64,000 nucleotides of DNA from Geobacillus subterraneus (GCF_001618685.1 NZ_CP014342.1:1922001-1986000), one strand, 5' to 3'; numbered from the stretch's first letter, positions 37,723-46,693 are shown. The notes: a model not told the origin generated them from the letters alone. Program-made: numbers and translations.

Positions 37723-39091
37723 CTGTAGATGAGCAAATTCACTAACATAAATTGACAACCAAACAAAAAAGGAGACATGAACCCGACTCCTTGGTTAAAA
37801 TAGATGTGCTAACCAACCATTCACAAGGAGGTTCATGTCTCATGAATAGATTAGCACATCATCAAGGAATCCACAAGTTTTTCTTCGCATTGGGGTTGGC
37901 ATTGCATTTCTCGAAGCCGGTTCTGAAGCATCTCGTTCATATCGTCGATGCCTTGACCACCAAGGGATTCTCGGGAACGCTGACGGATCTCCATCACTGG
38001 AGTTTTCATCCCAATCATCGAACAACGCTCAGCCATTTTTTCACGAAAAGCCCTTGGGATGAAGAGACGTTGCTTCGCAAACTCCAGCAATGGATCCTTC
38101 ATCGCATCAAGCGAATCGCCAAACGGGAGAATCAACCCCTTTTTGTTTCGATTGATGATACCATTTGCCAAAAAACGAAGCCTTCGTCACGGGCTGCACA
38201 CGCCATTCAAGGGTGTGGTTGGCATTTCTCTCACAAAGATCATCAATCGGTCTGGGGGCATTCGCTCGTTTGGCTGATGGTGCACACCTTCACGCAGGCG
38301 TTCCCATTTGCGTTCCGCCTGTATGACAAGAAGGCGGGAAGGAGCAAAATCGACCTGGCGATCGAGATGCTTTCCTCACTCAAGGTGGAACCGGATCGGC
38401 CGGTGTATGTGCTCATGGATTCGTGGTACCCGTCCAAAAAGCTCATCGAAGCCTGCTTGAGCAAGGGATTTCATGTCATCGCGATGCTCAAGACGAACCG
38501 GATTCTTTATCCGAAAGGCATTGCGATCCAAGCGAAGCAGTTCGCCCGCTATATCGAGCCCCAAGACACCCGCCTCGTCACGGTGGGGAAGGAGCGTTAC
38601 CGCGTGTATCGCTATGAGGGGGCGATCCATGGCCTCGATGACGCGGTGGTGCTGCTGGCTTGGAAGGCGGATCAGCCGATGACACCGGAACATCTCCATT
38701 GCGTCTTGAGCACCGACCGGGAGCTAGGCGATGAAGACATCTTGCGTTACTATGCCCAGCGTTGGACAATCGAATGCTTTTTCCGACAGGCGAAAGATCA
38801 ACTGAAGCTGGATGGATACCGCGTCCGCCACATTCGGGCGGTGAAACGGTATTGGGCGGTGGTGCTCTTGGCCTGCGTGTACAGCATAGCGGAATCCCAG
38901 CAAGACCTCTCCACCGGATTGGAGCTTCTTCGATCGCGGAAAGGCCACAGCGTCGTCGAGTTCATTTATAACGCCGCGAAGCAAGAGATTCCCATTGATG
39001 TGATCAAAAAACAGCTCCATGTCGCCTAAGGGGTTCCCTGTTTGTCTCTCTAACCATGGAAATTATTGTAATGAAAAATGCTCATCTACAG
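37723..39091 (+). mobile_element. IS701/IS4-type insertion sequence, complete
   Basis: 1369 bp bounded by inverted ends CTGTAGATGAGCA (37723 onward) and its complement ending at 39091. A 7-bp direct repeat CTTATTA flanks it (37716-37722 and 39092-39098), so the insertion is clean and recent. It carries one transposase. Confidence 0.88.
37842..39029 (+). CDS. DDE transposase of the IS701-like element
   Basis: 395 residues from ATG 37842, with AAGGAGG upstream; the longer frame from 37752 has no RBS. DDE residues are in FVSIDDTICQK, VYVLMDSWYPSKKLIE and RWTIECFFRQAKDQLKLDGY, the last being the YREK-like C-terminal region typical of IS4/IS701 transposases. The gene is intact, so the element should be active. 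Confidence 0.9.
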   Translation: MNRLAHHQGIHKFFFALGLALHFSKPVLKHLVHIVDALTTKGFSGTLTDLHHWSFHPNHRTTLSHFFTKSPWDEETLLRKLQQWILHRIKRIAKRENQPLFVSIDDTICQKTKPSSRAAHAIQGCGWHFSHKDHQSVWGHSLVWLMVHTFTQAFPFAFRLYDKKAGRSKIDLAIEMLSSLKVEPDRPVYVLMDSWYPSKKLIEACLSKGFHVIAMLKTNRILYPKGIAIQAKQFARYIEPQDTRLVTVGKERYRVYRYEGAIHGLDDAVVLLAWKADQPMTPEHLHCVLSTDRELGDEDILRYYAQRWTIECFFRQAKDQLKLDGYRVRHIRAVKRYWAVVLLACVYSIAESQQDLSTGLELLRSRKGHSVVEFIYNAAKQEIPIDVIKKQLHVA

Positions 39092-39358
39092 CTTATTATT
39101 TTTTTGCTAACAAAGTCATTATAATACAGTTCATAATATGCTAAATTTCCGCAAAAATAACACTTGCAACGACTATATGTTTTTTGTACATGAGGAATGT
39201 GAAGTAACTTTAATCCCTCTCTTATATGTTTTTGACAAACAAATATCATAAATTATCCCCCCGATTAAATACACACTAATGGATTACTCCAATTTCCTCA
39301 TAATTCATTACCGGCTAATAGAGATACACTTTATTCTTAGGAATGTAAGGGGATGTCA

Positions 39359-39510
39359 GCCGTACCATACTTCATTAGGAACTGTCATATGAAAGCATTG
39401 GTTCATCAGGTTCGCATACACGTTGTAGGGAAGATTACGCTCATCTTTTCCTTATATTTCCGTACCGTATCAACCACAAACCTTCTTCGATCATGACGAA
39501 AGCCTGTTTA
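39359..39510 (-). pseudogene. IS3-family orfB transposase remnant
   Basis: On the minus strand one frame reads FRHDRRRFVVDTVRKYKEK and, after a frameshift, DERNLPYNVYANLMNQCFHM and PNEVWYG. This matches the segment before the first catalytic Asp of IS3/IS150-type OrfB proteins. The remainder of the gene is gone. Confidence 0.5.
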
Positions 39511-39575
39511 TTACAAAATAAAAGTGTAAAGATTTGCAGAGAATTGGATTTGTGCCAACTTTACATGAAGAAGTG

Positions 39576-39643
39576 GGCGTGATAGCCTCGCTGGGCGAAG
39601 CCAACCATTGATATTGCTGGCTTTTTGGCTTGATAGTCACGCC
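39576..39643. repeat. Imperfect 68-nt hairpin
   Basis: GGCGTGA (39576-39582) pairs with TCACGCC (39637-39643), and inner AGCCA with TGGCT. It could be the end of a lost IS200-type element or a structured RNA. Confidence 0.35.
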
Positions 39644-39880
39644 TACAGAGACTCCATGTCAAGTTGCAATTCTTTGCACTTCCTTTTGCAAAACTCTATA
39701 TTTTTTCTTTTCCAAAAACATACGAGCCACAATCTTTGGAAACACACTGATCCCTTGTTTACTAAGTTTTTGCCTATAACAACCTATGTGAAAAACGACT
39801 ATCGAGTTGAAGTTTTTTGGAAGTCATCATCCCACAAAACGTTGAACCCCTAGCACGAGGTAAAATCTCGCTGTTTCGTT

Positions 39881-41131
39881 TTAATTTATATCAATCTCCG
39901 TAGAAATATTTTTTCGTTGATATGGTTTGCAAGCAAACACCCAAATAATCGCTACAATTCCTCCCTGCACAGCATAGATCCAGCGATAACTGAGTATCTC
40001 CCCAAGGAAGCCCATTGCTATATATACAACAAGTGATATGACGGAAAAAAAGGTATTAAAAGTAGAATAAACTCTTCCTTGATAATCAAGTTCGGTACTT
40101 TTCAGAGCCTCAGTTAAATACATAATTCTCGTTTGAAAAGTGATACCGATAAGAAAATAGCCCAGAACTGCCATCCACATATTTTGAGACAAGGAAAAAA
40201 ATATAAGGCTAAACGCCAAAGACAATAAACCCAAATGCATTAATGGCTTATCCCCGTATATACGCGAGACAATCGGTAAAACCAATCCCCCGATTAGTGC
40301 TCCAACACCAAAGGAAGCATCGATAAACCCGAATCCATTTGTTCCAACCTTTAATTCATTAAGTGCAAAAGGGGCGATAATCACATTAATGGTGCGAAGA
40401 ATCACAATAAACAGGAGAACCATTAGATATTTAGGAATGATTTCTCGATGGAATCGTATATACGTGATTCCATCGTTCAACTCACCCCAAAATTTCGTCC
40501 ATGCTCCACCTTTATCAGTTATTCTGGCTGGTCTTATCACTTCTCTTCTCATAGCCAACAAGCAGAACGCCGAAAATATGAATGTACTGGCGTTCAAGAT
40601 CATGATGACCATAGGAGAAGAGTAAGTAATGATCAATCCGGCCGCGCTTGCACCAATCAATCCACCGATTTGGTTTGCGATCGAACTGAAGGAGTTCGCT
40701 GAAAGGAGCATTTCTTTTGGAATAACCTCACGAATCAGTGCCATCGTGGAAGGATTATACACTTGGTCACCCAGCGCAACGAAAAAAGCCATCGCATACA
40801 AATGCCATGGTTGAAGCTGTCCCAGCCACCAAAAAATAGGTATAGCAAGCACAATAACAGCTCGAAAAAGATCCATATAAACTGATAGCAACCTACGGTC
40901 CCATCGATCGACAAATACACCGATAAACGGTGACAACAAGATACCAGGAATAGCAGCACAAACAAGAACAACAGCAACTGAAAAACTTGCTCCGGTTAAC
41001 TTTATTGCCAACCAGCTATTAGCAATAAACTGCATCCCCGTACCAAACATCGAGACTGTCGTACCGATAAAGTAAAATAGGAACGGTCGTTGGCGCAATA
41101 TCTCAAATCTTTCGCGTATAAGTTCATTCAT
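39881..41131 (-). CDS. MFS efflux transporter, last gene of the biosynthetic operon
   Basis: 416 residues with twelve membrane spans. The MFS signature between helices 2 and 3 reads GVFVDRWDRRLLSVYMDLFR. Best fit is the MFS_3/drug-efflux group that exports small molecules. The start ATG overlaps the stop of the second ATP-grasp gene by four bases (ATGA), so it is co-translated with the ligase. By position it should export the operon product or give self-protection, as BacE does in the bacilysin cluster. Base composition is AT-rich like the rest of the operon. Confidence 0.85.
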   Translation of the reverse strand: MNELIRERFEILRQRPFLFYFIGTTVSMFGTGMQFIANSWLAIKLTGASFSVAVVLVCAAIPGILLSPFIGVFVDRWDRRLLSVYMDLFRAVIVLAIPIFWWLGQLQPWHLYAMAFFVALGDQVYNPSTMALIREVIPKEMLLSANSFSSIANQIGGLIGASAAGLIITYSSPMVIMILNASTFIFSAFCLLAMRREVIRPARITDKGGAWTKFWGELNDGITYIRFHREIIPKYLMVLLFIVILRTINVIIAPFALNELKVGTNGFGFIDASFGVGALIGGLVLPIVSRIYGDKPLMHLGLLSLAFSLIFFSLSQNMWMAVLGYFLIGITFQTRIMYLTEALKSTELDYQGRVYSTFNTFFSVISLVVYIAMGFLGEILSYRWIYAVQGGIVAIIWVFACKPYQRKNISTEIDIN

Positions 41132-42387
41132 AAAGAGTCATCACCAATCTGATCGTTTACTTCTACTACTATTTGATTTAATAATTGATCTACAATTCTA
41201 TTTGCAGCCGTTGCATCGTCTGCAACAACCACTAAATCGCCTATCCAGTCATCATTTGATGTTGGATATCGTACCTGATCGCCTATTTTGACTTTCCATT
41301 GAAATTTCTCGACAAACTGGCAACCTTCAATTAATTCCATACCTTTCAATACGCAAATCTTCCCTGTTTTTGGTGCAGTGAAATGATATACACTTGCACC
41401 TTTTTTCCATTTTGGCGTCAAATCAGGTTTTTCACCAACAAACATCTTGATAGTTTCACGAATAGGGTCTATTCCCGTCGCTTTATAAATCAGTTGCGGG
41501 ACAATACCACCAGCTAATCTAGGATTTATCTCTACAAGATAGGGACCTCTCTTGGTAAGAATGAGTTCTGTGTGACACGGACCGAAATCATATCCAATCG
41601 TTCCAAGAAGATGTCTTACGTAGTTAGTAATTTCTTTGGAATTTTTAATTTCAACAGGAAAACTTGCTCCTACCTCTACAAAATAAGGATAACCCGTTAG
41701 CTTTCGATCGGTAATTCCTAAAACGTGGTGATCACCGTTCATGGAGAAAGTTTCGACACTAACTAAGTGACCTTCCAAATACTCCTCTATCAAAAAATCG
41801 GACGAGCGCTTCAGTCCACGATTGTTATCAAGGTTTAGTCTGTTTTTTTCGTACATCTCTTCCAATTCGGATTTATTGTAAACAATTCTCACGTTTCTAC
41901 TTCCTGTGTTGTCCACTGGTTTAAACACACATGGATAGCCTATTTGTTCAGCAAGAAAATAGGCTTCCTCCAAACTATTTCCACTTCCCCATCGTGGGAC
42001 AGGAATTCCATTTTCGGAGCATACCTGTCTAGTGATATGTTTGAGACGCGCTGTCTTTACAGCTTTAGGATTACATGCAGGCAGACCTAATCTTTTTGCA
42101 ACCTCAGCTACAATTGGTGCGTAAAATTCACTGAAGCTTAATATTCCGTCAAAAGGGTGTTGCATTTTAAATTGCTTTAAGTATTGCAATAATTCATCTG
42201 GCTCATTTGTTGGACATTCTTTGATACGGTCTGCGTACCGTAATGGATGATCGTCTAATCTCCTTCCCTTCATATAGTGTTCAAGATTTGCTGTCACAAA
42301 CGTCACGCTATAACCAAGTTCCTTTGCGATGCTTATAGCTTCAATCCCGTTTCCTGGATTACTCTCAACAAATACAATATGCTTCAA
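41128..42387 (-). CDS. ATP-grasp carboxylate-amine ligase (second of two)
   Basis: 419 residues from TTG 42387, chosen because GGAGG lies nine bases upstream. An N-terminal pre-ATP-grasp domain (MKHIVFVESNPGNGIEAISI) precedes the ATP-grasp fold: PCVFKPVDNTGSRNVRIVYN binds the nucleotide, FLIEEYLEGHLVSVET follows, and GPCHTELILTKRGPYLVEIN with RLAGGIVP provides the metal-binding Glu and Asn. The C-terminal domain resembles the LAL_C2 type of L-amino-acid ligases such as BacD. It should activate a carboxylate as acyl phosphate and join it to an amine. Substrates unknown. Confidence 0.85.
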   Translation of the reverse strand: MKHIVFVESNPGNGIEAISIAKELGYSVTFVTANLEHYMKGRRLDDHPLRYADRIKECPTNEPDELLQYLKQFKMQHPFDGILSFSEFYAPIVAEVAKRLGLPACNPKAVKTARLKHITRQVCSENGIPVPRWGSGNSLEEAYFLAEQIGYPCVFKPVDNTGSRNVRIVYNKSELEEMYEKNRLNLDNNRGLKRSSDFLIEEYLEGHLVSVETFSMNGDHHVLGITDRKLTGYPYFVEVGASFPVEIKNSKEITNYVRHLLGTIGYDFGPCHTELILTKRGPYLVEINPRLAGGIVPQLIYKATGIDPIRETIKMFVGEKPDLTPKWKKGASVYHFTAPKTGKICVLKGMELIEGCQFVEKFQWKVKIGDQVRYPTSNDDWIGDLVVVADDATAANRIVDQLLNQIVVEVNDQIGDDSL

Positions 42388-43093
42388 CTCAAATTCCTCC
42401 TTTCACACATGATGATTCTCAACATTATTTATGACAACATTTATCCTTCTTGAAGCTGCTTCTGCCCGGTTGATAGCTTCCTCAACAGTATCACCTTCAG
42501 CTACCACGTAACCAACTCGATCCAAACTACTACTCAACTCCGAAATATAGGTTCCAACTTCTTTCAACATTCTCACTTCTCTGATTCCAGCCATCGCTTT
42601 GACTGATTCAATCCCTTCAAAACGTTCAATCATCCCAATGTTTGCATTAACGTAACGGATAGCAGCTGCTTTCGATCGAGTTGCAGTTAAATCAACTGGC
42701 CTACCAAGAGCCGCTTCAACCATTATTTTATATATGTTACAACCTGTTGCGATATCTACTAACATAGGAATCCGATCGCCACCTGGACGAGTCTGGGTTT
42801 CAATGATGTGAACCCCTTTTGATGAGAGCTTTACTTCCGTGTGAGCTGGACCAAAGGTGTGACCGACGGCGTCTAACAATTCTTGCACTTCGTCGAATAT
42901 TGCTGTTTTTTCTTCGTGGCTAACACGAGCCGGAACAGCATGCCCCATTTCAATGAAGTGGGGCGCTCCAGTTGTTAATTTTTCTGTGATAGCCAACAGC
43001 GTATGTCGTCCATCAATTGTCATTGTTTCAACGCTGAACTCAACCCCATCTATATACTCTTCCACCAAACATGGAAACAATATATTATTTCGA

Positions 43094-44342
43094 CAGGCGT
43101 GTTGATTATCCAATAAAATCCAAAGGGTATAGAAAAAAGAGCACCTTTCCTGTAGAATGTGAGTAACGACACAAACAAACCCAGGAGGTGCTCTCTATGA
43201 ACAAGCATACCACACTCCCGAATTTGATGCAAAAACTTGTTTCGGATGAAGAGATTCAACTGATTGCCGAAGCGGTTGGGTATCGTGATTCGTCTCGAAC
43301 CTTTACGTTGCGCGAGTTGATTCACTTCTTCCTGCTGGCCGCCATGCATCAATGGAAAAGCTTTCGCCACGGAGCCGATGTGGGGCCTCTGTATGGATTG
43401 CCGCGATTCCATTATTCAACTGTATCCAAGAAAGCGAAAGAAGTTCCCTATGACATCATGAAACGCTTGTTGGCGTTGATCATTTCCAAGTGCAACCGCC
43501 AAACCCGCCGTTCGCTTCGGTTTCCCAAACCGCTTCGGGTGGTGGATTCGACGACCGTCACGGTCGGGAAAAACCGCCTCCCATGGGCGCCGTATCACGG
43601 CGAACGCGCCGGAGTGAAGCTGCACGTCGCGTATTCGCCGGAATCCTCGCTGCCGGCAGACGTGGTGGAAACGACCGGACTGCGTCACGATGGCCCAGTG
43701 GGAGAACAGTTGACGAACGCTCAACAAGTGCTGGTGGAAGACCGGGCGTATTTCAAAATCGAACGCCTCGATCGATTTGTGGAGCAGCATCAGCTCTTTG
43801 TCATTCGAATGAAGGACAACATCGAACTTCATCAGAAAAAAAGCTTGAAACGCCTTTCCAGCACATCTTCATCGGTTCAAGCCGACTTCACGTGCCAGTT
43901 GGGGACGAAACAATGCCGATCGACCAAGCGTCACCGGGTAGTGATCTTTCGAGATGCAAATGGCCGCGACATTCGGGTCGTGACGAACCTCTTCCATGCG
44001 TCTGCGGAAACCATTGCCGACATGTACCAACAACGTTGGACCGTTGAAGTCTTTTTCCGTTGGGTGAAGCAATATCTGAATGTCCCGACCTTGTTTGGCA
44101 CGACGGAAAATGCGGTATACAACCAACTGTTTGCGGCGTTCATCGCGTATGTGTTGCTGCGATGGCTGTATGATCAAACCAAAAAACAGACGAACGTCTC
44201 TCTTTCCTTCATTTCGTTCGTTCGCCGTTTTTTCTCTGGGCAGCTTCCTCTCGATTGGAAATCCGGGATGGCCGCTGCTTTGTTTGAGTATGCCCAAATT
44301 TATGGAAGGCGTATGTATAATTTTGGATAATCAACACTCGTG
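43094..44342 (+). mobile_element. IS4-family (IS5377-like) insertion sequence, complete, 9-bp target duplication
   Basis: 1249 bp with imperfect inverted ends sharing GTGTTGATTATCCA. TTATTTCGA is duplicated at 43085-43093 and 44343-44351. The transposase is intact. It lies in the opposite orientation to the operon it interrupts. Confidence 0.9.
43197..44330 (+). CDS. DDE transposase, IS4 family
   Basis: 377 residues from ATG 43197, with AGGAGG nine bases upstream; GTG 43188 lies inside the RBS. DDE motif residues are in RVVDSTTVTVGKN, VLVEDRAYFKIERL and QRWTVEVFFRWVKQYLNV (YREK-type region). Length and sequence recall IS5377 of G. stearothermophilus. No frameshift is visible. Confidence 0.9.
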   Translation: MNKHTTLPNLMQKLVSDEEIQLIAEAVGYRDSSRTFTLRELIHFFLLAAMHQWKSFRHGADVGPLYGLPRFHYSTVSKKAKEVPYDIMKRLLALIISKCNRQTRRSLRFPKPLRVVDSTTVTVGKNRLPWAPYHGERAGVKLHVAYSPESSLPADVVETTGLRHDGPVGEQLTNAQQVLVEDRAYFKIERLDRFVEQHQLFVIRMKDNIELHQKKSLKRLSSTSSSVQADFTCQLGTKQCRSTKRHRVVIFRDANGRDIRVVTNLFHASAETIADMYQQRWTVEVFFRWVKQYLNVPTLFGTTENAVYNQLFAAFIAYVLLRWLYDQTKKQTNVSLSFISFVRRFFSGQLPLDWKSGMAAALFEYAQIYGRRMYNFG

Positions 44343-44881
44343 TTATTTCGAGATTTTTGCTCTTCCAACTCAGACATGTCTATGATCAGCCTGACACCTT
44401 TGCTTCCAGTTCCATCAATTGGCTTTAAAATGATAGGTCCTCCAACACTTTGAAAAAAACGAACAATCTCTTCGAAATTGTTGACAACGCTAAAACGTAC
44501 AGGATTGCAGTTGGAAGCCAACATTTGCTGTCGCATTTTGTATTTATCACGGGTATTTTCTACCGCTTTAACAGGGGTATTGAGCAAACCAAACTCTTCT
44601 GCCATCTTGGACGCAGTCAATAGCGAAAATTCCGTTACGCTCAGTACCGCATCAAACGGGCGAATACGATGTAAACAGCGAATGAATTCTTCCAGATCAG
44701 GATTGTCGTTGAGCTCCATCATGTGCACGACATCAGCAATTTGTAAATCTTGAGGACGCAAACGATTTTTGTGCTGAATAAAAGTAAGGTGAATATTCTC
44801 CGCTAGTTTGGCATATTCAATTGCTTGAGTGTACCCTCCAACCATCAATACTCGTTTTATCGACATTTCGATTCCCCCGTT

Positions 44882-45472
44882 TCAATTAATTTTTTTATAG
44901 AAAAGTGAAATTCCTTTTCCAATTGGAACCAAGACTTCCTCATACATTCCACAAGCACGAATGATTGAAAAAAACGGAACTAAATCATCTGGATTTGGAT
45001 ACAATGAATTATCAACCAACAATAAACCACCAGGAACTAAAATGTCATCAATATATCTCCACCAATCAACATAATAAGTTCGGACAGCATCTAGAAAGAT
45101 AACATCTTGTTTTCCTTTAAACGACTGTAAAACATCGCCGATGTTCTCGTGGATGGGGTTTATTAATGTTTCTGTTCTCGCTTTTTTAAAATGTTCCAAA
45201 GCAATGAGATATTTCTGTTCATGCCATTCCACTGTAGTTACGATACCGCCGCGCTGTCTCAGTGCTTCCGCTATCCATATGGTAGAATAGCCACAACCTG
45301 TGCCAAGCTCAAGTACAGTTGAGTAGTGACTGAGAGAGAGCAGAATATATAAAAATCGCCCTGCATCTTCACCTATAATCAGCATCTGATCCTTCTTTTC
45401 CGTTGTACGGCTGTCATGTTCGGTAGCAAATTGTTGTATGTCTTTTAAAATTAGCAATGTTCGTTCGTCCAT
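44882..45472 (-). CDS. SAM-dependent O-methyltransferase (family 3, CCoAOMT-like)
   Basis: 196 residues from ATG 45472 with GCGAGGAACA upstream. AdoMet site: VLELGTGCGYSTIWIAEAL (about 52-70), then VTTVEWHEQKYLIA. The metal-binding Asp of this family appears in DVIFLDAVRTYYVDWW, and GGLLLVDNSLYP follows. These enzymes methylate catechol or similar hydroxyls with Mg2+. The next ATP-grasp gene begins 15 bp downstream. A strong hairpin separates it from the di-iron gene upstream. Its target is presumably an intermediate of the operon. Confidence 0.85.
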   Translation of the reverse strand: MDERTLLILKDIQQFATEHDSRTTEKKDQMLIIGEDAGRFLYILLSLSHYSTVLELGTGCGYSTIWIAEALRQRGGIVTTVEWHEQKYLIALEHFKKARTETLINPIHENIGDVLQSFKGKQDVIFLDAVRTYYVDWWRYIDDILVPGGLLLVDNSLYPNPDDLVPFFSIIRACGMYEEVLVPIGKGISLFYKKIN

Positions 45473-45551
45473 TCATTGTTCCTCGCTTTCCAAAATGATA
45501 TTCTTCTATGTATCATGAATAAGTATCATGAATAAAATAAAAATAGTGAAA

Positions 45552-45597
45552 ACACTCGTACCTTCTCATGTAACACCATGAAAAGGAAACGAGTGTA
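45552..45597 (-). terminator. Terminator/attenuator between the di-iron and methyltransferase genes
   Basis: Arms of about 20 bp: ACACTCGT/ACGAGTGT (45552-45559, 45589-45596) plus CCTTCTCATG/CATGAAAAGG, one mismatch, loop TAACAC. On the minus strand it is followed by TTTTCACTATTTTTATTTT. It should stop most transcripts after the di-iron gene. Confidence 0.82.
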
Positions 45598-45635
45598 CGC
45601 TCTTTTATCCTAATTATTTGTTTGACGAGGGAACA

Positions 45636-46400
45636 CTAGCAATAATATTTTGCAAGATAGTCCATCATACGGCTCATGTCCGTCCACGTCTCTCTGTTTG
45701 TCTGACGGAATGCCTCCTCTAGTGCTGCTTCCACTTCTTCTTGTTTTCCGTTTGCAGCCCACTCGTGCAAAAGCATACCTGTGTAGCCAACATGACGAAT
45801 CTCATCGTTCAAGATCACTTTCAGAACGTCCAAGGTTTTCTCCGGCCATCCTTCTTTCACAAAGTCCGTCTTGCTTAGATAGTCAATATACAGCTTTAGA
45901 CAACGCCAAGAGCGCATTTCAATTGTATGGACACGAGCAGTAAAAACAATGAGGTCTTCATGATAATCTTTTATATCGTCCCACTTTTTTAACATTTCTT
46001 CACTCTCTGCGATTTCAAGCTCACCACCCAAATCTTGAAGAAGACCTCCAAAAAGACGCGAATGTCTCTCCTCATCAAGAGCATGACGGTGCATTAACTG
46101 TTGAATTCGAGGGTCTCCGCTGCGTTCACCCATTAAATCGACACGCAGAGAACCAGATGCTTCATCGGTCGTATTCTGGTGCAACATGTGATATTTCCAA
46201 TTAGGAATTTCTTTCATTAGAAAGTGGACTAAATTTTTAAACACATCTGTCTCATATGAAAGGAAGTTGTTGATCAACGAGCTCATTTTTTTAGAATAGG
46301 GGTTATTTATATCAAAATTACTATCATAATCCTTGAGTAATTGGAACAAATCTTGACGGATACTATCCGATCCGACAATAGTTTGCAGTTCATTTGCCAT
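45636..46400 (-). CDS. Ferritin-like di-iron oxygenase-type protein
   Basis: 254 residues, all helical in prediction, from ATG 46400 with AGAAGGAGG upstream. The four-helix di-iron ligand set can be placed: Glu50 (LSYETDVF), E110-x2-H113 (ALDEERHSR), Glu161 (HTIEMRSW) and E200-x2-H203 (LNDEIRHVGY). This pattern is seen in R2-like, AurF-like and related oxygenases. It would use iron and O2 to hydroxylate, N-oxidise or cleave a substrate. I do not recognise a named subfamily. It leads the biosynthetic operon and is bracketed by two hairpins. Confidence 0.75.
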   Translation of the reverse strand: MANELQTIVGSDSIRQDLFQLLKDYDSNFDINNPYSKKMSSLINNFLSYETDVFKNLVHFLMKEIPNWKYHMLHQNTTDEASGSLRVDLMGERSGDPRIQQLMHRHALDEERHSRLFGGLLQDLGGELEIAESEEMLKKWDDIKDYHEDLIVFTARVHTIEMRSWRCLKLYIDYLSKTDFVKEGWPEKTLDVLKVILNDEIRHVGYTGMLLHEWAANGKQEEVEAALEEAFRQTNRETWTDMSRMMDYLAKYYC

Positions 46401-46433
46401 TAGTAAAAACCTCCTTCTAATAATAGTAGAGAG

Positions 46434-46465
46434 GGTTCCGTACCAAGTTCTCTTGATACGGAACC
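46434..46465 (-). terminator. Attenuator-like hairpin upstream of the di-iron gene
   Basis: A 14-bp stem with one G-T pair (46434-46447, 46452-46465) and a 4-base loop, no T-tract. It lies between the small ORF at 46478 and the di-iron RBS. It may protect or partly terminate an upstream transcript. Confidence 0.55.
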
Positions 46466-46477
46466 TATGAGGAAGGA

Positions 46478-46597
46478 TTAGTCTTCCTTGCTGAATGAAG
46501 AATTCAAGCGAAGAAACTTAGGTGGAACGGCTTCTGCTGAACCCTTTGTTAACTTTAAAGAACAAAGGGTTTTTGCTCTCAATTTACTGAGATTCAT
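46478..46597 (-). CDS. Possible 39-residue peptide upstream of the biosynthetic operon
   Basis: ATG 46597 to TAA 46478 encodes a basic peptide beginning MNLSKLRAKTLCSLKLTKGS and ending FLRLNSSFSKED, with one Cys and a PP turn. Its position directly before an oxygenase, a methyltransferase, two ATP-grasp ligases and an exporter is that of a RiPP precursor. Against this, there is no clear RBS, and the DNA contains a 10-bp inverted repeat (ACCCTTTGTT/AACAAAGGGT), so it could be purely regulatory. Confidence 0.35.
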   Translation of the reverse strand: MNLSKLRAKTLCSLKLTKGSAEAVPPKFLRLNSSFSKED

Positions 46598-46693
46598 ACG
46601 CTGTAACTATTCAGCCACATCATAAAGTGAGCTGAATATTTTCTTCTTTCCTTGTCTATGATGTGAATACTGATAGACAAGGAGGTGAATCGC

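Larger units (their letters stand above)
39099..39880. other. AT-rich gap with IS relics
   Basis: No intact gene. It contains an IS3-family remnant (39359-39510) and an imperfect hairpin (39576-39643). The remainder shows no structure that I can assign. Confidence 0.5.
42403..44866 (-). pseudogene. ATP-grasp ligase (first of two), interrupted by an IS4-family element
   Basis: The gene starts at ATG 44866 (GGGGGA upstream), runs to 44352, is broken by the element at 43094-44342, and resumes to 42403. Removing the element and one 9-bp target copy gives an uninterrupted frame of 401 codons reading SELEEQKSRNNILFPCLVEE across the join. The N-terminal part has GGYTQAIEYAKLAENIHL and the nucleotide loop PIILKPIDGTGSKGVRLI. 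The C-terminal part has GPAHTEVKLSSKGVHIIETQ and RPGGDRIP with the metal ligands. It is a paralogue-type partner of the gene at 41128-42387. Inactive in this strain unless the element leaves. Confidence 0.9.
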
